From positions 6,600 through 70,599 of the forward strand of contig DATLUE010000028.1 in NCBI GenBank assembly GCA_035533255.1: 64,000 nt of DNA, written 5' to 3'. Made by a program: the position numbers and the translations under genes. This stretch comes from CAIKMD01 sp035533255. GTDB lineage: Bacteria > Pseudomonadota > Alphaproteobacteria > ATCC43930 > CGMCC-115725. The notes under the pieces were generated by a model, which saw nothing but the letters and a program-made list of their open reading frames with translations, was not told the DNA's origin and ran no database searches. Below are positions 9,419 through 17,667 of the stretch, piece by piece. The first letter of the stretch is position 1; every line of letters begins with the position of its first letter.

Positions 9419-11295
9419 TGCCCGCGCTCGCGCTGCTTGTGCCGTCGTGGCTCGATCTCGCCGGCTGGGCGGGCGTGATCTTGGCGAGCCTTGCCATGAT
9501 CGGTGTCGGTCGTCTGGCGACCGGTGGGCGCGCGACGCCCGAAGCCGCGCTCATCGCCGGCTGGGGCGGCTGCGTGCTGGTGCTGACGGCGTGGGGGATC
9601 GCCACCGCGGCCAGCTTGCGCGTGCCGGGGCTCGCCCTGATGGCGCTCGGCCTCGTCGCGCAGCTTTGGCCGCGGCTGCGTCTCGGCGGTCGCGATTGGC
9701 GCGCGCTCGGCCGGGTCGCGGCGCTTGCCTTGCCGCTACTCGCGATCATGGCGAGCGCGCGGCCAAGCCTGCCCGATACCTGGCTCAACCTCCTGCCCAA
9801 CGCGGCCTATCTCTACGATCACGGATTCTTCCCGGCCGATGCGCGGCCGCCGGCCTATTCCTTCATCGCCGGCGCGCCCTACAATATGCAGCTCGCAAGC
9901 TTGATGGCCGGGCTGGTGCTGCCCAATTTCCCGGCCAGCGCGATGATCGATTTCAACCTCGTGCTCCAGCTCGCCGCGGGCCTGCTGCTGGCGCGGCTCG
10001 CGACCGGCGATGACGCGGCCGCGCCGGGCTGGGCGATCGCCGCGCTCGGCATCCTGCTTGCGACCGCGCTCAACCCGGGCTTCGATCCGCGCTATCACCT
10101 CTCCGCCTATAGCGAGGCGTCGGTAACGGTCGCTCTGGCGTTCGCTGGATGGCACGCGGCGCGCGCGCTCGATCGCGCCGGCGGCGGCCGCGATGCCCAG
10201 CTCGATTTCCGGCTGCTGGCCCTGACGCTCGCGGCGCTCGTCAACATCAAGCAGGAAAGCGTCGCACTCGCGCTTGGCGTCGTCGTATCGGCCTGCGTGC
10301 TCGCGCTCTTGGCGCGGGCGCGGCGACGCGAGGCCGCGCTCGGCATCGCGCTCGCGACGCTGCCGGCGGTGGTGCTTTATCTCGGCTGGCGCTGGTACGT
10401 GCTCGAGCATTTCGCGCTCGGCGAGCTCAAGGACCTGCCCTTCGCGCAATGGCATATCCTCGAGCTGCCGCAGATCATTCTCAACATGTTGCGCGCGGCC
10501 GGCGGCAAGATATTGTTCTTCGCGATCCTGCTGGCGGCGCTTGCGGCGGCGTCATGGCGGCTGCTGCGGCGCGAGCTCGATCTGGCGACGCGGCTCGCCG
10601 CCATGCTGCTGGGCACCGCGATCGTCTACAACGCCGCGCTGATCGCAGCCTATGTCGCCCATTTCGAGGGCGGCATGGGCATCGAGGCGCATTCCTATTT
10701 TCGTTACAGCACGCATCTCGGGCTGCTGCTGATGGCGGCGCTCGTGCTGCTGGCGCGCGACTGGCGCTGGTCGGATTTCGGCGGGCGCTGGCGGCGTGCG
10801 GTTCCGGCGGTTCTCGTGCTGCTGATCTTGCTCGTCCCGTTGCCGTTCCTGCGCATGCTGCGCTTCGATCTCGAGCCCCCGAATTTGCGCGCGTTCCAGC
10901 TCGCGCACGAGGCGGCGCTGCGTATCGGCGGGGCGACGCACCTCCTGCTCATCCTGCCGGGCGACAACGGCACCGTGCCGCCGACGCTCGAGGGCGTGTT
11001 GCGATATTTGCCGCCGCGTCATCCCGCGATCGAGTTCGGGGTCGCGACCGACGTTGCGGCCGGGCTTGCGATGCCGGGCTATGCGCGCGCACTGCTGTCA
11101 TGCGTGCCGCCAGGCTTCGATACGGTTCCTGCCGGCGACGCGGCGCTGCTGCAGCGGGTCGGCGAGGCTTGGCAGGCCGAAGCGATCTGGCCCTACGATC
11201 CGCCTCCCGCGCAGGCACGCTGGTCGCATGTGCTCGCGCTGGCGCCGTTGTGCTTGACGCCGACCGATACCAAAGCGCGCGCCCCCGCCGGTTGA
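9418..11295 (+). CDS. Polytopic membrane protein, GT-C-like, function unknown
   Basis: A 625-residue protein with about 12 hydrophobic segments. It starts on an ATG that overlaps the stop of the preceding gene (ATGA at 9417-9420). After the first helices there is a lumenal stretch with SLPDTWLNLLPNAAYLYDHGFFPADARPPAY-type residues and FDPRYHLSAYSEASVT, resembling large integral-membrane glycosyltransferases of the GT-C fold. The C-terminal 130 residues are soluble and contain a potential ligand region (LLILPGDNGTVPPTLEGVLRYL). It ends 59 bases before pepA. Substrate cannot be deduced. The pairing with the previous gene suggests both act in the same envelope pathway. Confidence 0.75.
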   Translation: MPALALLVPSWLDLAGWAGVILASLAMIGVGRLATGGRATPEAALIAGWGGCVLVLTAWGIATAASLRVPGLALMALGLVAQLWPRLRLGGRDWRALGRVAALALPLLAIMASARPSLPDTWLNLLPNAAYLYDHGFFPADARPPAYSFIAGAPYNMQLASLMAGLVLPNFPASAMIDFNLVLQLAAGLLLARLATGDDAAAPGWAIAALGILLATALNPGFDPRYHLSAYSEASVTVALAFAGWHAARALDRAGGGRDAQLDFRLLALTLAALVNIKQESVALALGVVVSACVLALLARARRREAALGIALATLPAVVLYLGWRWYVLEHFALGELKDLPFAQWHILELPQIILNMLRAAGGKILFFAILLAALAAASWRLLRRELDLATRLAAMLLGTAIVYNAALIAAYVAHFEGGMGIEAHSYFRYSTHLGLLLMAALVLLARDWRWSDFGGRWRRAVPAVLVLLILLVPLPFLRMLRFDLEPPNLRAFQLAHEAALRIGGATHLLLILPGDNGTVPPTLEGVLRYLPPRHPAIEFGVATDVAAGLAMPGYARALLSCVPPGFDTVPAGDAALLQRVGEAWQAEAIWPYDPPPAQARWSHVLALAPLCLTPTDTKARAPAG

Positions 11296-11354
11296 CTCGC
11301 GCGCGGCGAGGGTCTATCGCGGCTCGCAAGGAAACAAGCATTCGGGGCGGTTCC

Positions 11355-12848
11355 ATGAAGATCAGCTTCGCTGCGCCGCGCATGCCGCGCTCGGGCACGG
11401 TGGTCTGCGCGGCGATGGAAGGACGCAAGCTTTCGCCCGCCGGCTTGCAGATCGACAAAGACAGCGGCGGCGCGCTGCGCCGCGCGATGGAAGCCAGCCG
11501 CTTCACCGGCAAGAGCGACGAGACCTTGATGGTTCTGGCGCCGGCCAATCTCGATGTTTCGCGCGTGCTGCTGGTCGGCGTCGGCACGCCGCGCGCCGGC
11601 GAGCGCAGCGTGCGCCAAAATCGCGGCGGCATCGTGCTGGCGGCGCTCAACGCCGCGGGCGAGCAGAACGCCGCGTTCTTCGTCAACGCGTTCAAAGGCA
11701 AAGATACCGCGTTGGCCGCGGCCGATCTCGCTTATGGCGCGCGTCTGCGCTCCTATCGCTTCGACAAATACCGCACCAAGGAAAAGCCCGAGCACAAGCC
11801 GTCGCTGAAGGAGCTGACCTTCCTGGTCGACGGCCCCAAAGCGGCGGAGCGCGAATTCGAGCCGCTGGAGAAGATCGCCGAGGCGGTGTTCTTCACCCGC
11901 GATCTGGTCTCCGAGCCGGCCAACGTCATCTATCCGGAAACCCTGGCGCAAGAGGCGAAGAAGCTCGCCAGCCTCGGCGTCGAGGTCGAGGTGCTCGACG
12001 AGAAGCAGATGAAGACGCTCGGCATGAACATGCTTCTGGGCGTCGCCCAGGGCAGCGCGCGGCCGGCGCGGCTGGTCGTGATGCAATGGAAGGGGAATCC
12101 GCGCGCGCGCAACAAGGCGCCGGTCGCGTTCCTCGGCAAGGGCGTGACCTTCGATACCGGCGGCATCTCGATCAAGGGCGCCGCCGGCATGGAAGACATG
12201 AAGTGGGACATGGGCGGCGCCGGCGTCGTGATCGGCCTGATGAAGGCGCTGGCCGGACGCAAGGCGCGCGTCAACGCGGTCGGCATCTGCGGCTGCGTCG
12301 AGAACATGCCCTCGGGCACGGCGCAGCGGCCGGGCGACATCGTCAAATCGATGTCGGGCCAGACGGTCGAGGTGATCAACACCGACGCCGAAGGCCGGCT
12401 CGTGCTGGGCGATGCGCTGTGGTACTGCCAAGACCGCTTCAAGCCGCAATTCATGATCAATCTCGCGACCCTGACCGGCGCGATCATCGTCGCCCTCGGC
12501 CACGAGCAGGCCGGCATCTTCTCGAACAACGACCAGCTTGCCGATCGCCTGATCGCGGCCGGCAAATCGGTCGACGAGAAGCTGTGGCGCATGCCGCTCG
12601 GCGACGGCTATGACCGGATGATCGACAGCGACGCGGCCGACATGAAAAACATCGGCGGCCGCGACGCCGGCTCGATCACCGCGGCGCAATTTCTGCAGCG
12701 CTTCGTCAATGGCCTGCCCTGGGCGCATCTCGACATCGCCGGCACGACCTGGTCGAAGAAAGACGCGCCGACCGTGCCGAAAGGCGCCACCGCCTTCGGC
12801 GTGCGGCTGCTCGACCGCTTCGTCGCCGATCATTGCGAAGGCAAATAG
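11355..12848 (+). CDS. pepA: Leucyl aminopeptidase (M17)
   Basis: A cytosolic di-metal M17 aminopeptidase that removes N-terminal residues from peptides; in some bacteria PepA also binds DNA. The 497-residue protein shows the complete signature: KGVTFDTGGISIKGA (metal and substrate lysine), WDMGGAG, and NTDAEGRLVLGDALWY, the M17 hallmark. The start is ATG 11355, shown by the N-terminus MKISFAAPRMPRSGTVV, although an open frame extends further upstream through the previous gene. The stop TAG (12846-12848) is part of the Shine-Dalgarno region of holC, as in many alphaproteobacteria where pepA and holC are adjacent. Confidence 0.96.
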   Translation: MKISFAAPRMPRSGTVVCAAMEGRKLSPAGLQIDKDSGGALRRAMEASRFTGKSDETLMVLAPANLDVSRVLLVGVGTPRAGERSVRQNRGGIVLAALNAAGEQNAAFFVNAFKGKDTALAAADLAYGARLRSYRFDKYRTKEKPEHKPSLKELTFLVDGPKAAEREFEPLEKIAEAVFFTRDLVSEPANVIYPETLAQEAKKLASLGVEVEVLDEKQMKTLGMNMLLGVAQGSARPARLVVMQWKGNPRARNKAPVAFLGKGVTFDTGGISIKGAAGMEDMKWDMGGAGVVIGLMKALAGRKARVNAVGICGCVENMPSGTAQRPGDIVKSMSGQTVEVINTDAEGRLVLGDALWYCQDRFKPQFMINLATLTGAIIVALGHEQAGIFSNNDQLADRLIAAGKSVDEKLWRMPLGDGYDRMIDSDAADMKNIGGRDAGSITAAQFLQRFVNGLPWAHLDIAGTTWSKKDAPTVPKGATAFGVRLLDRFVADHCEGK

Positions 12849-12861
12849 GAGGGACCTGAGG

Positions 12862-13350
12862 CTGGCCGAGATCGGCTTCTACCATTTGAAGGTGACGCCG
12901 CTCGAGCGTGCGTTGCCGCGGCTCTTGGAGCGGGCGCTGAAGGACGGCTATCGCATCCAGATCGTCGCCGGCTCGAGCGAGCGGGTCGAGCATCTGAACC
13001 AGCTCCTCTGGACCTATGAGGAGGCGAGCTTCCTGCCGCATGGCAGCGCCCGCGACGGCAATGCCGAGCGTCAGCCAATCTTTCTGACCGCGGACGAGGG
13101 CAATCCCAATGCCGCGACCATGCTGGTCCTGGTGGATGGCGCGCGCGTCACGGCGCTGGAGGAGTACCGGCGCGTCTGCGACATGTTCGACGGCAATGAC
13201 GAGACCGCGGTCGAGGATGCCCGGCGGCGCTGGCGCGAAGCCAAGCTTGCCGGCCACACCCTGACCTATTGGGAGCAGACCGGCGCCGGCTGGGTGAAGC
13301 GCGCCGCGGACTCGGATTCCAGCGGGCCGGATTCCAGCGGGGCCGGTTGA
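12862..13350 (+). CDS. holC: DNA polymerase III subunit chi
   Basis: HolC links the clamp-loader psi subunit to SSB during replication. The N-terminal AEIGFYHLKVTPLERALPRLLERAL and the segment LNQLLWTYEEASFLPHG are characteristic of the alphaproteobacterial form. The protein is 162 residues; its acidic, Ser/Gly-rich end (SDSSGPDSSGAG) is variable. The family normally begins MAEIGFYHL. Here the codon before GCC-GAG is CTG (12862-12864) and no ATG, GTG or TTG is available nearby. A very strong Shine-Dalgarno AGGAGGG (12847-12853) lies eight bases upstream, so CTG initiation is well supported. It sits 13 bases after pepA and before ndk. Confidence 0.9.
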   Translation: MAEIGFYHLKVTPLERALPRLLERALKDGYRIQIVAGSSERVEHLNQLLWTYEEASFLPHGSARDGNAERQPIFLTADEGNPNAATMLVLVDGARVTALEEYRRVCDMFDGNDETAVEDARRRWREAKLAGHTLTYWEQTGAGWVKRAADSDSSGPDSSGAG

Positions 13351-13401
13351 AGCGCCGCGCGGCGCTCGCTATACCCGCCCGCACAAGGAGAAAACGAGTT
13401 C

Positions 13402-13824
13402 ATGGCGATTGAGCGTACCCTGTCGATCATCAAGCCGGACGCGACCCGGCGAAATCTCACCGGCCAGATCAATGCCCGGTTCGAGGGCAAAGGCCTGCGG
13501 ATCGTCGCACAAAAGCGGTTGCAGCTCACGCGCGCCCAGGCCGAAGGCTTTTACGCCGTGCATCGGGCGCGGCCGTTCTTCGGCGAGCTGGTCTCGTTCA
13601 TGATCTCGGGGCCGGTCGTGGCCCAGGTGCTCGAGGGCGAGAACGCGGTCGCGGCCAATCGCGTCATCATGGGTGCGACCGATCCCAAGAAGGCCGCGCC
13701 CGGCACCATCCGGCGCGATTTCGCGGAATCGATCGAAGCGAATTCGGTCCACGGCTCGGATTCGGCGGAAAATGCCGCCACCGAGATCGCGTTCCTCTTT
13801 GCCGGGACCGAGATTTGCCCGTAA
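13402..13824 (+). CDS. ndk: Nucleoside diphosphate kinase
   Basis: NDP kinase transfers the gamma phosphate of ATP to nucleoside diphosphates through a phosphohistidine. The 140-residue length is exact for the family. Visible motifs are the ERTLSIIKPDA N-terminus, the NAVAANRVIMGATDPKKAAPGTIR binding region, and the active-site segment VHGSDSAENAATEIAFLF with its catalytic histidine. It follows holC with 51 bases between and an AAGGAG Shine-Dalgarno upstream of the ATG. Confidence 0.97.
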   Translation: MAIERTLSIIKPDATRRNLTGQINARFEGKGLRIVAQKRLQLTRAQAEGFYAVHRARPFFGELVSFMISGPVVAQVLEGENAVAANRVIMGATDPKKAAPGTIRRDFAESIEANSVHGSDSAENAATEIAFLFAGTEICP

Positions 13825-13907
13825 AAACCGACGCCCGCGGCCGGGTGCCTAGAAAATAAGCAATTGATATTTATCGGATTTTAGCCGTCTGGCCCTAAGA
13901 CAGGCGC

Positions 13908-15533
13908 ATGAAGTTGCGTGCGCGTAAACAGGGAGCAGGCCGGCATGTCGGCGCGGACATATCGCGCGCGGCCCCGCTGCGGTCGCGCCACCCGCCGCAT
14001 CCCGGGCCGCAATTGTCGCGCGTGCAGGCGATCGCCGCGCTCGGCAGTTGGGAACTGGATTTCGGCACCGGACGTTTGTCGCTCTCGGATGAGGCGCGCC
14101 GCATCTTCGGCTGGGGCAGCGCCGTGGTTCCGACCGTCGCCTTGATCCTGGCCTCGGTTCATCCCGACGATCGCGCCGCGCTGGCCTTGTGGCTATCGCC
14201 GCCGGAAGGCGGCAAGCCCAAGACCGAGGAATGCTTCTTCCGCCTCGCTGGCGACGAGCGCCGCGGCACGCTGATCTATGGCCGCAGCGGCGTCGCGCTG
14301 AGCCGGCGCGGCCGGCTCGAGCTGCTGGTCGGCATCGTCCAGGACATGACGCGGCTGGTCGAGATGGAGCGTGCCGCCCATCAGCAGGCCCAGTTCTATC
14401 GCGGCATTTTCGACAATTCGATCTGGGGCATTTTTCAGACCACGGCCGACGGTCATTACCTGATGGCCAATCCGGCGCTCGCCCATATCTACGGCTATGA
14501 GACGCCGAACGCCTTGCTCTCGGCGCTCACCAATATCGGCGGCCAGCTCTATGTCGATCCGACGCGCCGCGATGCGTTCGTTGCGCAGATGCGCGCGCGC
14601 GGCGTGGTGTCGGGATTCGAATCGCAAATCCGCCGCCGCGACGGCAGCGTGATCTGGATCTCGGAAAGCTGCCGCGAGGTGCGCGCGGCCGACGGGCGGT
14701 TCCTCTATTACGAAGGCATGGTCGAGGAGGTCACCGAGCGCAAGCGCGTCGAGGAAGAGCTGCGCGCCGCCAAGGAAGCGGCCGAGGCCGCCAACCGCGC
14801 GAAATCGGAATTCCTCGGCACCATGAGCCATGAGCTGCGCACGCCGCTCAATGCGATCATCGGGTTTTCCGAAGTGATCTCGGGCGAGCTGCTCGGGCCG
14901 GTCGGCGTGCCGTCCTACAAGACCTATGCCGGCGATGTTCTCGCCAGCGGCCGGCATCTGCTGATGCTCATCAACGACATTCTCGACTTTGCGCGGGCCG
15001 AATCCGGCCGGCTGGCGCTGCGCGACGAGCCGCTCGACCTGCCGGTGCTGATCGAGGACGCCGTGCGCTACATGGCGCCGCGCGCCGAAGCGGGCGGCGT
15101 CCGCCTGAGCGCCGATCTTGCCCATGTTCCGACGGGCATCCTCGGCGACGAAACGCGGCTGCGGCAGGTGCTGGTCAATCTGATCGGCAACGCGATCAAA
15201 TTCACGCCGCGCGACGGCCGCGTCGATGTACGCGCGCTGACGAGCGCCGGCGGCGAGGCGCGGATCGAGATTCGCGACAGCGGCATCGGCATGTCCTCGG
15301 CCGATGTGGCGCGCGCTTTCGAGCCCTTCCATCAAGCCGATGCCAGCCACGCGCGCAATCACGAGGGCACCGGCCTCGGCCTCGCGATCTGCGACCGGCT
15401 TATGCGGCTGCATGGCGGCCGCGTGCTGTTGATGAGCGAGCTGGGCCGCGGCACGGTAGCCACGGTGGTCATTCCCGCGGAGCGCAATCTCTCCGCCTCG
15501 GGGTCGGGCAATCGGGCGCGCCTGAGCGCTTAG
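13908..15533 (+). CDS. PAS-domain sensor histidine kinase
   Basis: A 541-residue apparently soluble histidine kinase. A basic N-terminus leads to a first PAS-like domain (about residues 40-150, ALGSWELDFGTGRLSLSDEARRIFGW). A second PAS/PAC domain follows (about 165-285, FYRGIFDNSIWGIFQTTADGHYLMANPALAHIYGY), ending in a helical linker. The HisKA domain has the phosphoacceptor His308 in MSHELRTPLNAIIGFSEVI. The HATPase_c domain shows the N box (NLIGNAIKFTP), G1 (DSGIGM) and G2 (GTGLGLAI). No membrane segment or receiver domain was seen, and no response regulator gene is adjacent. A later ATG at 13945 is in another frame and was not chosen. The signal is unknown; PAS domains suggest a redox, gas or small-molecule cue. 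Confidence 0.9.
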   Translation: MKLRARKQGAGRHVGADISRAAPLRSRHPPHPGPQLSRVQAIAALGSWELDFGTGRLSLSDEARRIFGWGSAVVPTVALILASVHPDDRAALALWLSPPEGGKPKTEECFFRLAGDERRGTLIYGRSGVALSRRGRLELLVGIVQDMTRLVEMERAAHQQAQFYRGIFDNSIWGIFQTTADGHYLMANPALAHIYGYETPNALLSALTNIGGQLYVDPTRRDAFVAQMRARGVVSGFESQIRRRDGSVIWISESCREVRAADGRFLYYEGMVEEVTERKRVEEELRAAKEAAEAANRAKSEFLGTMSHELRTPLNAIIGFSEVISGELLGPVGVPSYKTYAGDVLASGRHLLMLINDILDFARAESGRLALRDEPLDLPVLIEDAVRYMAPRAEAGGVRLSADLAHVPTGILGDETRLRQVLVNLIGNAIKFTPRDGRVDVRALTSAGGEARIEIRDSGIGMSSADVARAFEPFHQADASHARNHEGTGLGLAICDRLMRLHGGRVLLMSELGRGTVATVVIPAERNLSASGSGNRARLSA

Positions 15534-15554
15534 AGAGCGTAGCACAGGCGAGGG

Positions 15555-15702
15555 CCGAATCTTTAGGCGGTCGACTCCGTTCACGCGCTCCTCGCGCGTG
15601 AACCCGAAGGGGCCGATCGCGAAGAGCGGTCGGCCGGGTCGACCGTCGTGCGGAGCCACTTCTTAAGAGGCTTCGCAAGACGCCGTCGCCCTAAAGATTC
15701 GG
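15555..15702. repeat. Structured palindromic intergenic element
   Basis: A 148-bp element fills the gap between two convergent genes. Its outer arms are a perfect 13-bp inverted repeat (CCGAATCTTTAGG at 15555-15567, complement at 15690-15702). The left arm runs directly into CGGTCGAC (15568-15575), which pairs with GTCGACCG at 15638-15645. Between these are two hairpins: a perfect 10-bp stem at 15579-15588/15594-15603 with loop TCCTC, and a 10-bp stem with one G-U pair at 15611-15620/15626-15635 with loop GAAGA. A third 8-bp hairpin lies at 15650-15657/15669-15676. Such nested palindromes are typical of intergenic mobile repeats (REP/BIME or MITE-like) or a structured RNA. No second copy was noticed in this window. 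Confidence 0.7.
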
Positions 15703-15725
15703 GCGCCGGCTTTGCTGCGCTCGGT

Positions 15726-15848
15726 TCAGGCGACGAAGACCGCCAGTCCGACCAAAATCAGGATGACCAAGCCCAAGGTCCAGCGCATCAGCCGGGCAAA
15801 GCCCAGCCAGGTCGCGCGGTGACGGTCAAATTCAAGATCGACGGCCAT
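15726..15848 (-). CDS. Small membrane protein resembling aa3-type oxidase subunit IV
   Basis: A 40-residue protein (ATG at 15848) with a charged N-terminus containing RHRATWLGFARL and one C-terminal membrane helix. This matches the general form of the very short subunit IV of alphaproteobacterial aa3-type cytochrome c oxidase, in which a conserved T-x-x-GF-x-x-L/x segment precedes the single helix. It lies two bases after the GT87-like gene and ends the operon just before the palindromic element. The other oxidase genes are not here. The assignment depends on a short sequence, so another single-span protein is possible. Confidence 0.5.
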   Translation of the reverse strand: MAVDLEFDRHRATWLGFARLMRWTLGLVILILVGLAVFVA

Positions 15849-15850
15849 TC

Positions 15851-17008
15851 CTAGACACCTTTCGCATCGGCTTCGGCGCCGCTGGTATAGCCAAAGCGGC
15901 GCGCTTGGCAAGCCTCGCCGCGGGGCGGAGCAAGGGCATGCGACAGCAGGATCGCGTAAAACGGCAGCCACCAGAGCTGGTAATTGTGATGCGCGCCGGG
16001 CCCCGCCAGGATCGATGCGATGCCGAGCATGGCGGCGATGCCGCTGCGCGCGGCAATCGGCGGGTTGCTGCGCCAGACGTAAAGCGCCGCTGCCACCATG
16101 CCGGCAGCCAAGACGACATGCGCTACGGTCGCGATCGCGGGCGGGAGGGCATGCAGCCAGCTCGTATCGTCGGGAAAGCGGGCGAGGTTGAACAGCACGA
16201 TGTTGTCGATGAAGCTGCGCGGCCCGGCGATCAGGAAGGGCAGGATCGGCAGCAAGCCGACCGCCACGCCTGCGGCATAATGGCCGCGCCGCTCGGCAGG
16301 GATGAGCGCCGGCAGCATCGCCGCGCCCGGCAGCAGCTTGGTCGAGATCGACAATCCAACGCAGACGCCGCACCAAAAGCTGCTGCGCCCGACCAGCGCC
16401 AAGCCGGCCAGCAGCGGCAGGACCGCAGCCAGATCGGTCGCGCCTTTGGCGAAGATTTGCTCGGCGACCAGCGGCAGCATCAGCAGCAGCAGCGGCGCGA
16501 GCCGCGCGCCGGCGAGCTGTCGCATCAACGCCAGGCAGCCGAGCAGCAGTACCAGATTGGTCAGCAGCACGCCGCGCTCGCCCAAGCTTGCCCCGAGCGG
16601 CAGATAGGCGGCGATCATCGCCGGCAGATATTTGTAGCCGGTGAAGCCGGCCGCTTCGGGCCCGGTATCGATCGGCAGCGCATACGGATTCGCGCCGTGC
16701 AGCAGCGCCTGGCCGGCGGCGAGGGTCGTGGTCGCGATGTCGATGACATGCGGCGCGACGATGCGTGCGCCGAAATAGGCGAGGTTGAGCGCGAGGCATA
16801 GCCAGAACGCGATCGCGACGGTGCGGGCGAGCGCAGGCGCAAGCGGCGCCACGGGCTTGCGCGCGGCGGCGAGCGCGAACGGCACCGCGGCGAGCACCAG
16901 CAGCATCACCACGGCTTTGGGAACGCCGCTGCCCCAGTTGAAGGTCTGGATGAGGCCGATCGCGAGCCAGAACAGAATGATCGCGCCGAGCTTTGCGATC
17001 GTGCTCAC
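15851..17008 (-). CDS. GT87/DUF2029-like membrane glycosyltransferase
   Basis: A 385-residue protein with about ten membrane helices. The loop after the second or third helix reads DIATTTLAAGQALLHGANPYALP followed by YKYLPAMIAAYLPLG. This is the pattern of DUF2029 (glycosyltransferase family 87) enzymes, which use polyprenyl-phosphate mannose in Actinobacteria; the substrate here is unknown. The GTG start at 17008 overlaps the purN stop (GTGA at 17005-17008), so translation is coupled to purN although no metabolic link is evident. The last 30 residues are polar and variable. Confidence 0.75.
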   Translation of the reverse strand: MSTIAKLGAIILFWLAIGLIQTFNWGSGVPKAVVMLLVLAAVPFALAAARKPVAPLAPALARTVAIAFWLCLALNLAYFGARIVAPHVIDIATTTLAAGQALLHGANPYALPIDTGPEAAGFTGYKYLPAMIAAYLPLGASLGERGVLLTNLVLLLGCLALMRQLAGARLAPLLLLMLPLVAEQIFAKGATDLAAVLPLLAGLALVGRSSFWCGVCVGLSISTKLLPGAAMLPALIPAERRGHYAAGVAVGLLPILPFLIAGPRSFIDNIVLFNLARFPDDTSWLHALPPAIATVAHVVLAAGMVAAALYVWRSNPPIAARSGIAAMLGIASILAGPGAHHNYQLWWLPFYAILLSHALAPPRGEACQARRFGYTSGAEADAKGV

Positions 17009-17667
17009 GCCTGGCTTTCGTCCGAAGGGTTGAGCAGCGTCGCGATCCTGCCGGCGGCGCCGGCGATGGCGACGCGCTCGCCGACGATCTTCACGCGGCC
17101 TTCGCCCATGAGGCGCAGGGCGAGGGGATAGGCGCGGTGCTCGGCGGCGAGTACACGCGCGGCGAGCGTCGCCGCGTCGTCGCCCGGCAGCACCGGCACC
17201 GCTGCCTGGACGACGATCGGGCCGTGGTCCATCTCGGCGCGCACGAAATGCACTGTGCAGCCGGCGAAGCGCACGCCTGCGGCCAGCGCTCGCGCATGGG
17301 TGTCGAGCCCCGGGAAGGCCGGCAGCAGCGAGGGATGGATGTTGATGAGCCGGTCGCGCCACTGCGCAACGAAGCCCGCGGTGAGTAGCCGCATGAATCC
17401 CGCAAGGCAGACGAGCTCGATTTGCGCCGCTTGGAGCGCTGCGGTGATCGCGGCATCGAAAGCCTCGCGGCTCGGATAATCACGATGCGGAATGACCGTC
17501 GTCGGGATATTCGCCTGTGCCGCACGCTGCAAGCCTGCCGCGTCGCCGCGGTTGCTGATGACGAGCTTGATCTCGGCGGGAAAATCCGCGGCAGCACAGG
17601 CGCGGATCAAGGCGTCGAGATTGGTGCCGCGGCCCGAGATCAGGACCGCGATCTTCAGCCGGGCCAC
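17005..17667 (-). CDS. purN: Phosphoribosylglycinamide formyltransferase 1
   Basis: PurN formylates GAR to FGAR with 10-formyl-tetrahydrofolate in de novo purine synthesis. The 220-residue protein has the N-terminal ISGRGTNLDAL phosphate-binding loop, the catalytic INIHPSLLPAFPGLDTHARAL segment (Asn and His) and the late DHGPIV aspartate. It starts 13 bases inside the end of purM, the usual purM-purN order, and its stop overlaps the next gene. It is slightly longer than the E. coli enzyme because of a C-terminal extension. Confidence 0.96.
   Translation of the reverse strand: MARLKIAVLISGRGTNLDALIRACAAADFPAEIKLVISNRGDAAGLQRAAQANIPTTVIPHRDYPSREAFDAAITAALQAAQIELVCLAGFMRLLTAGFVAQWRDRLINIHPSLLPAFPGLDTHARALAAGVRFAGCTVHFVRAEMDHGPIVVQAAVPVLPGDDAATLAARVLAAEHRAYPLALRLMGEGRVKIVGERVAIAGAAGRIATLLNPSDESQA

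Noticed and set aside
10149..11354. N-terminal extension of pepA through the membrane protein
   Set aside because: The true PepA N-terminus begins at 11355; the extension overlaps a real gene in another frame.
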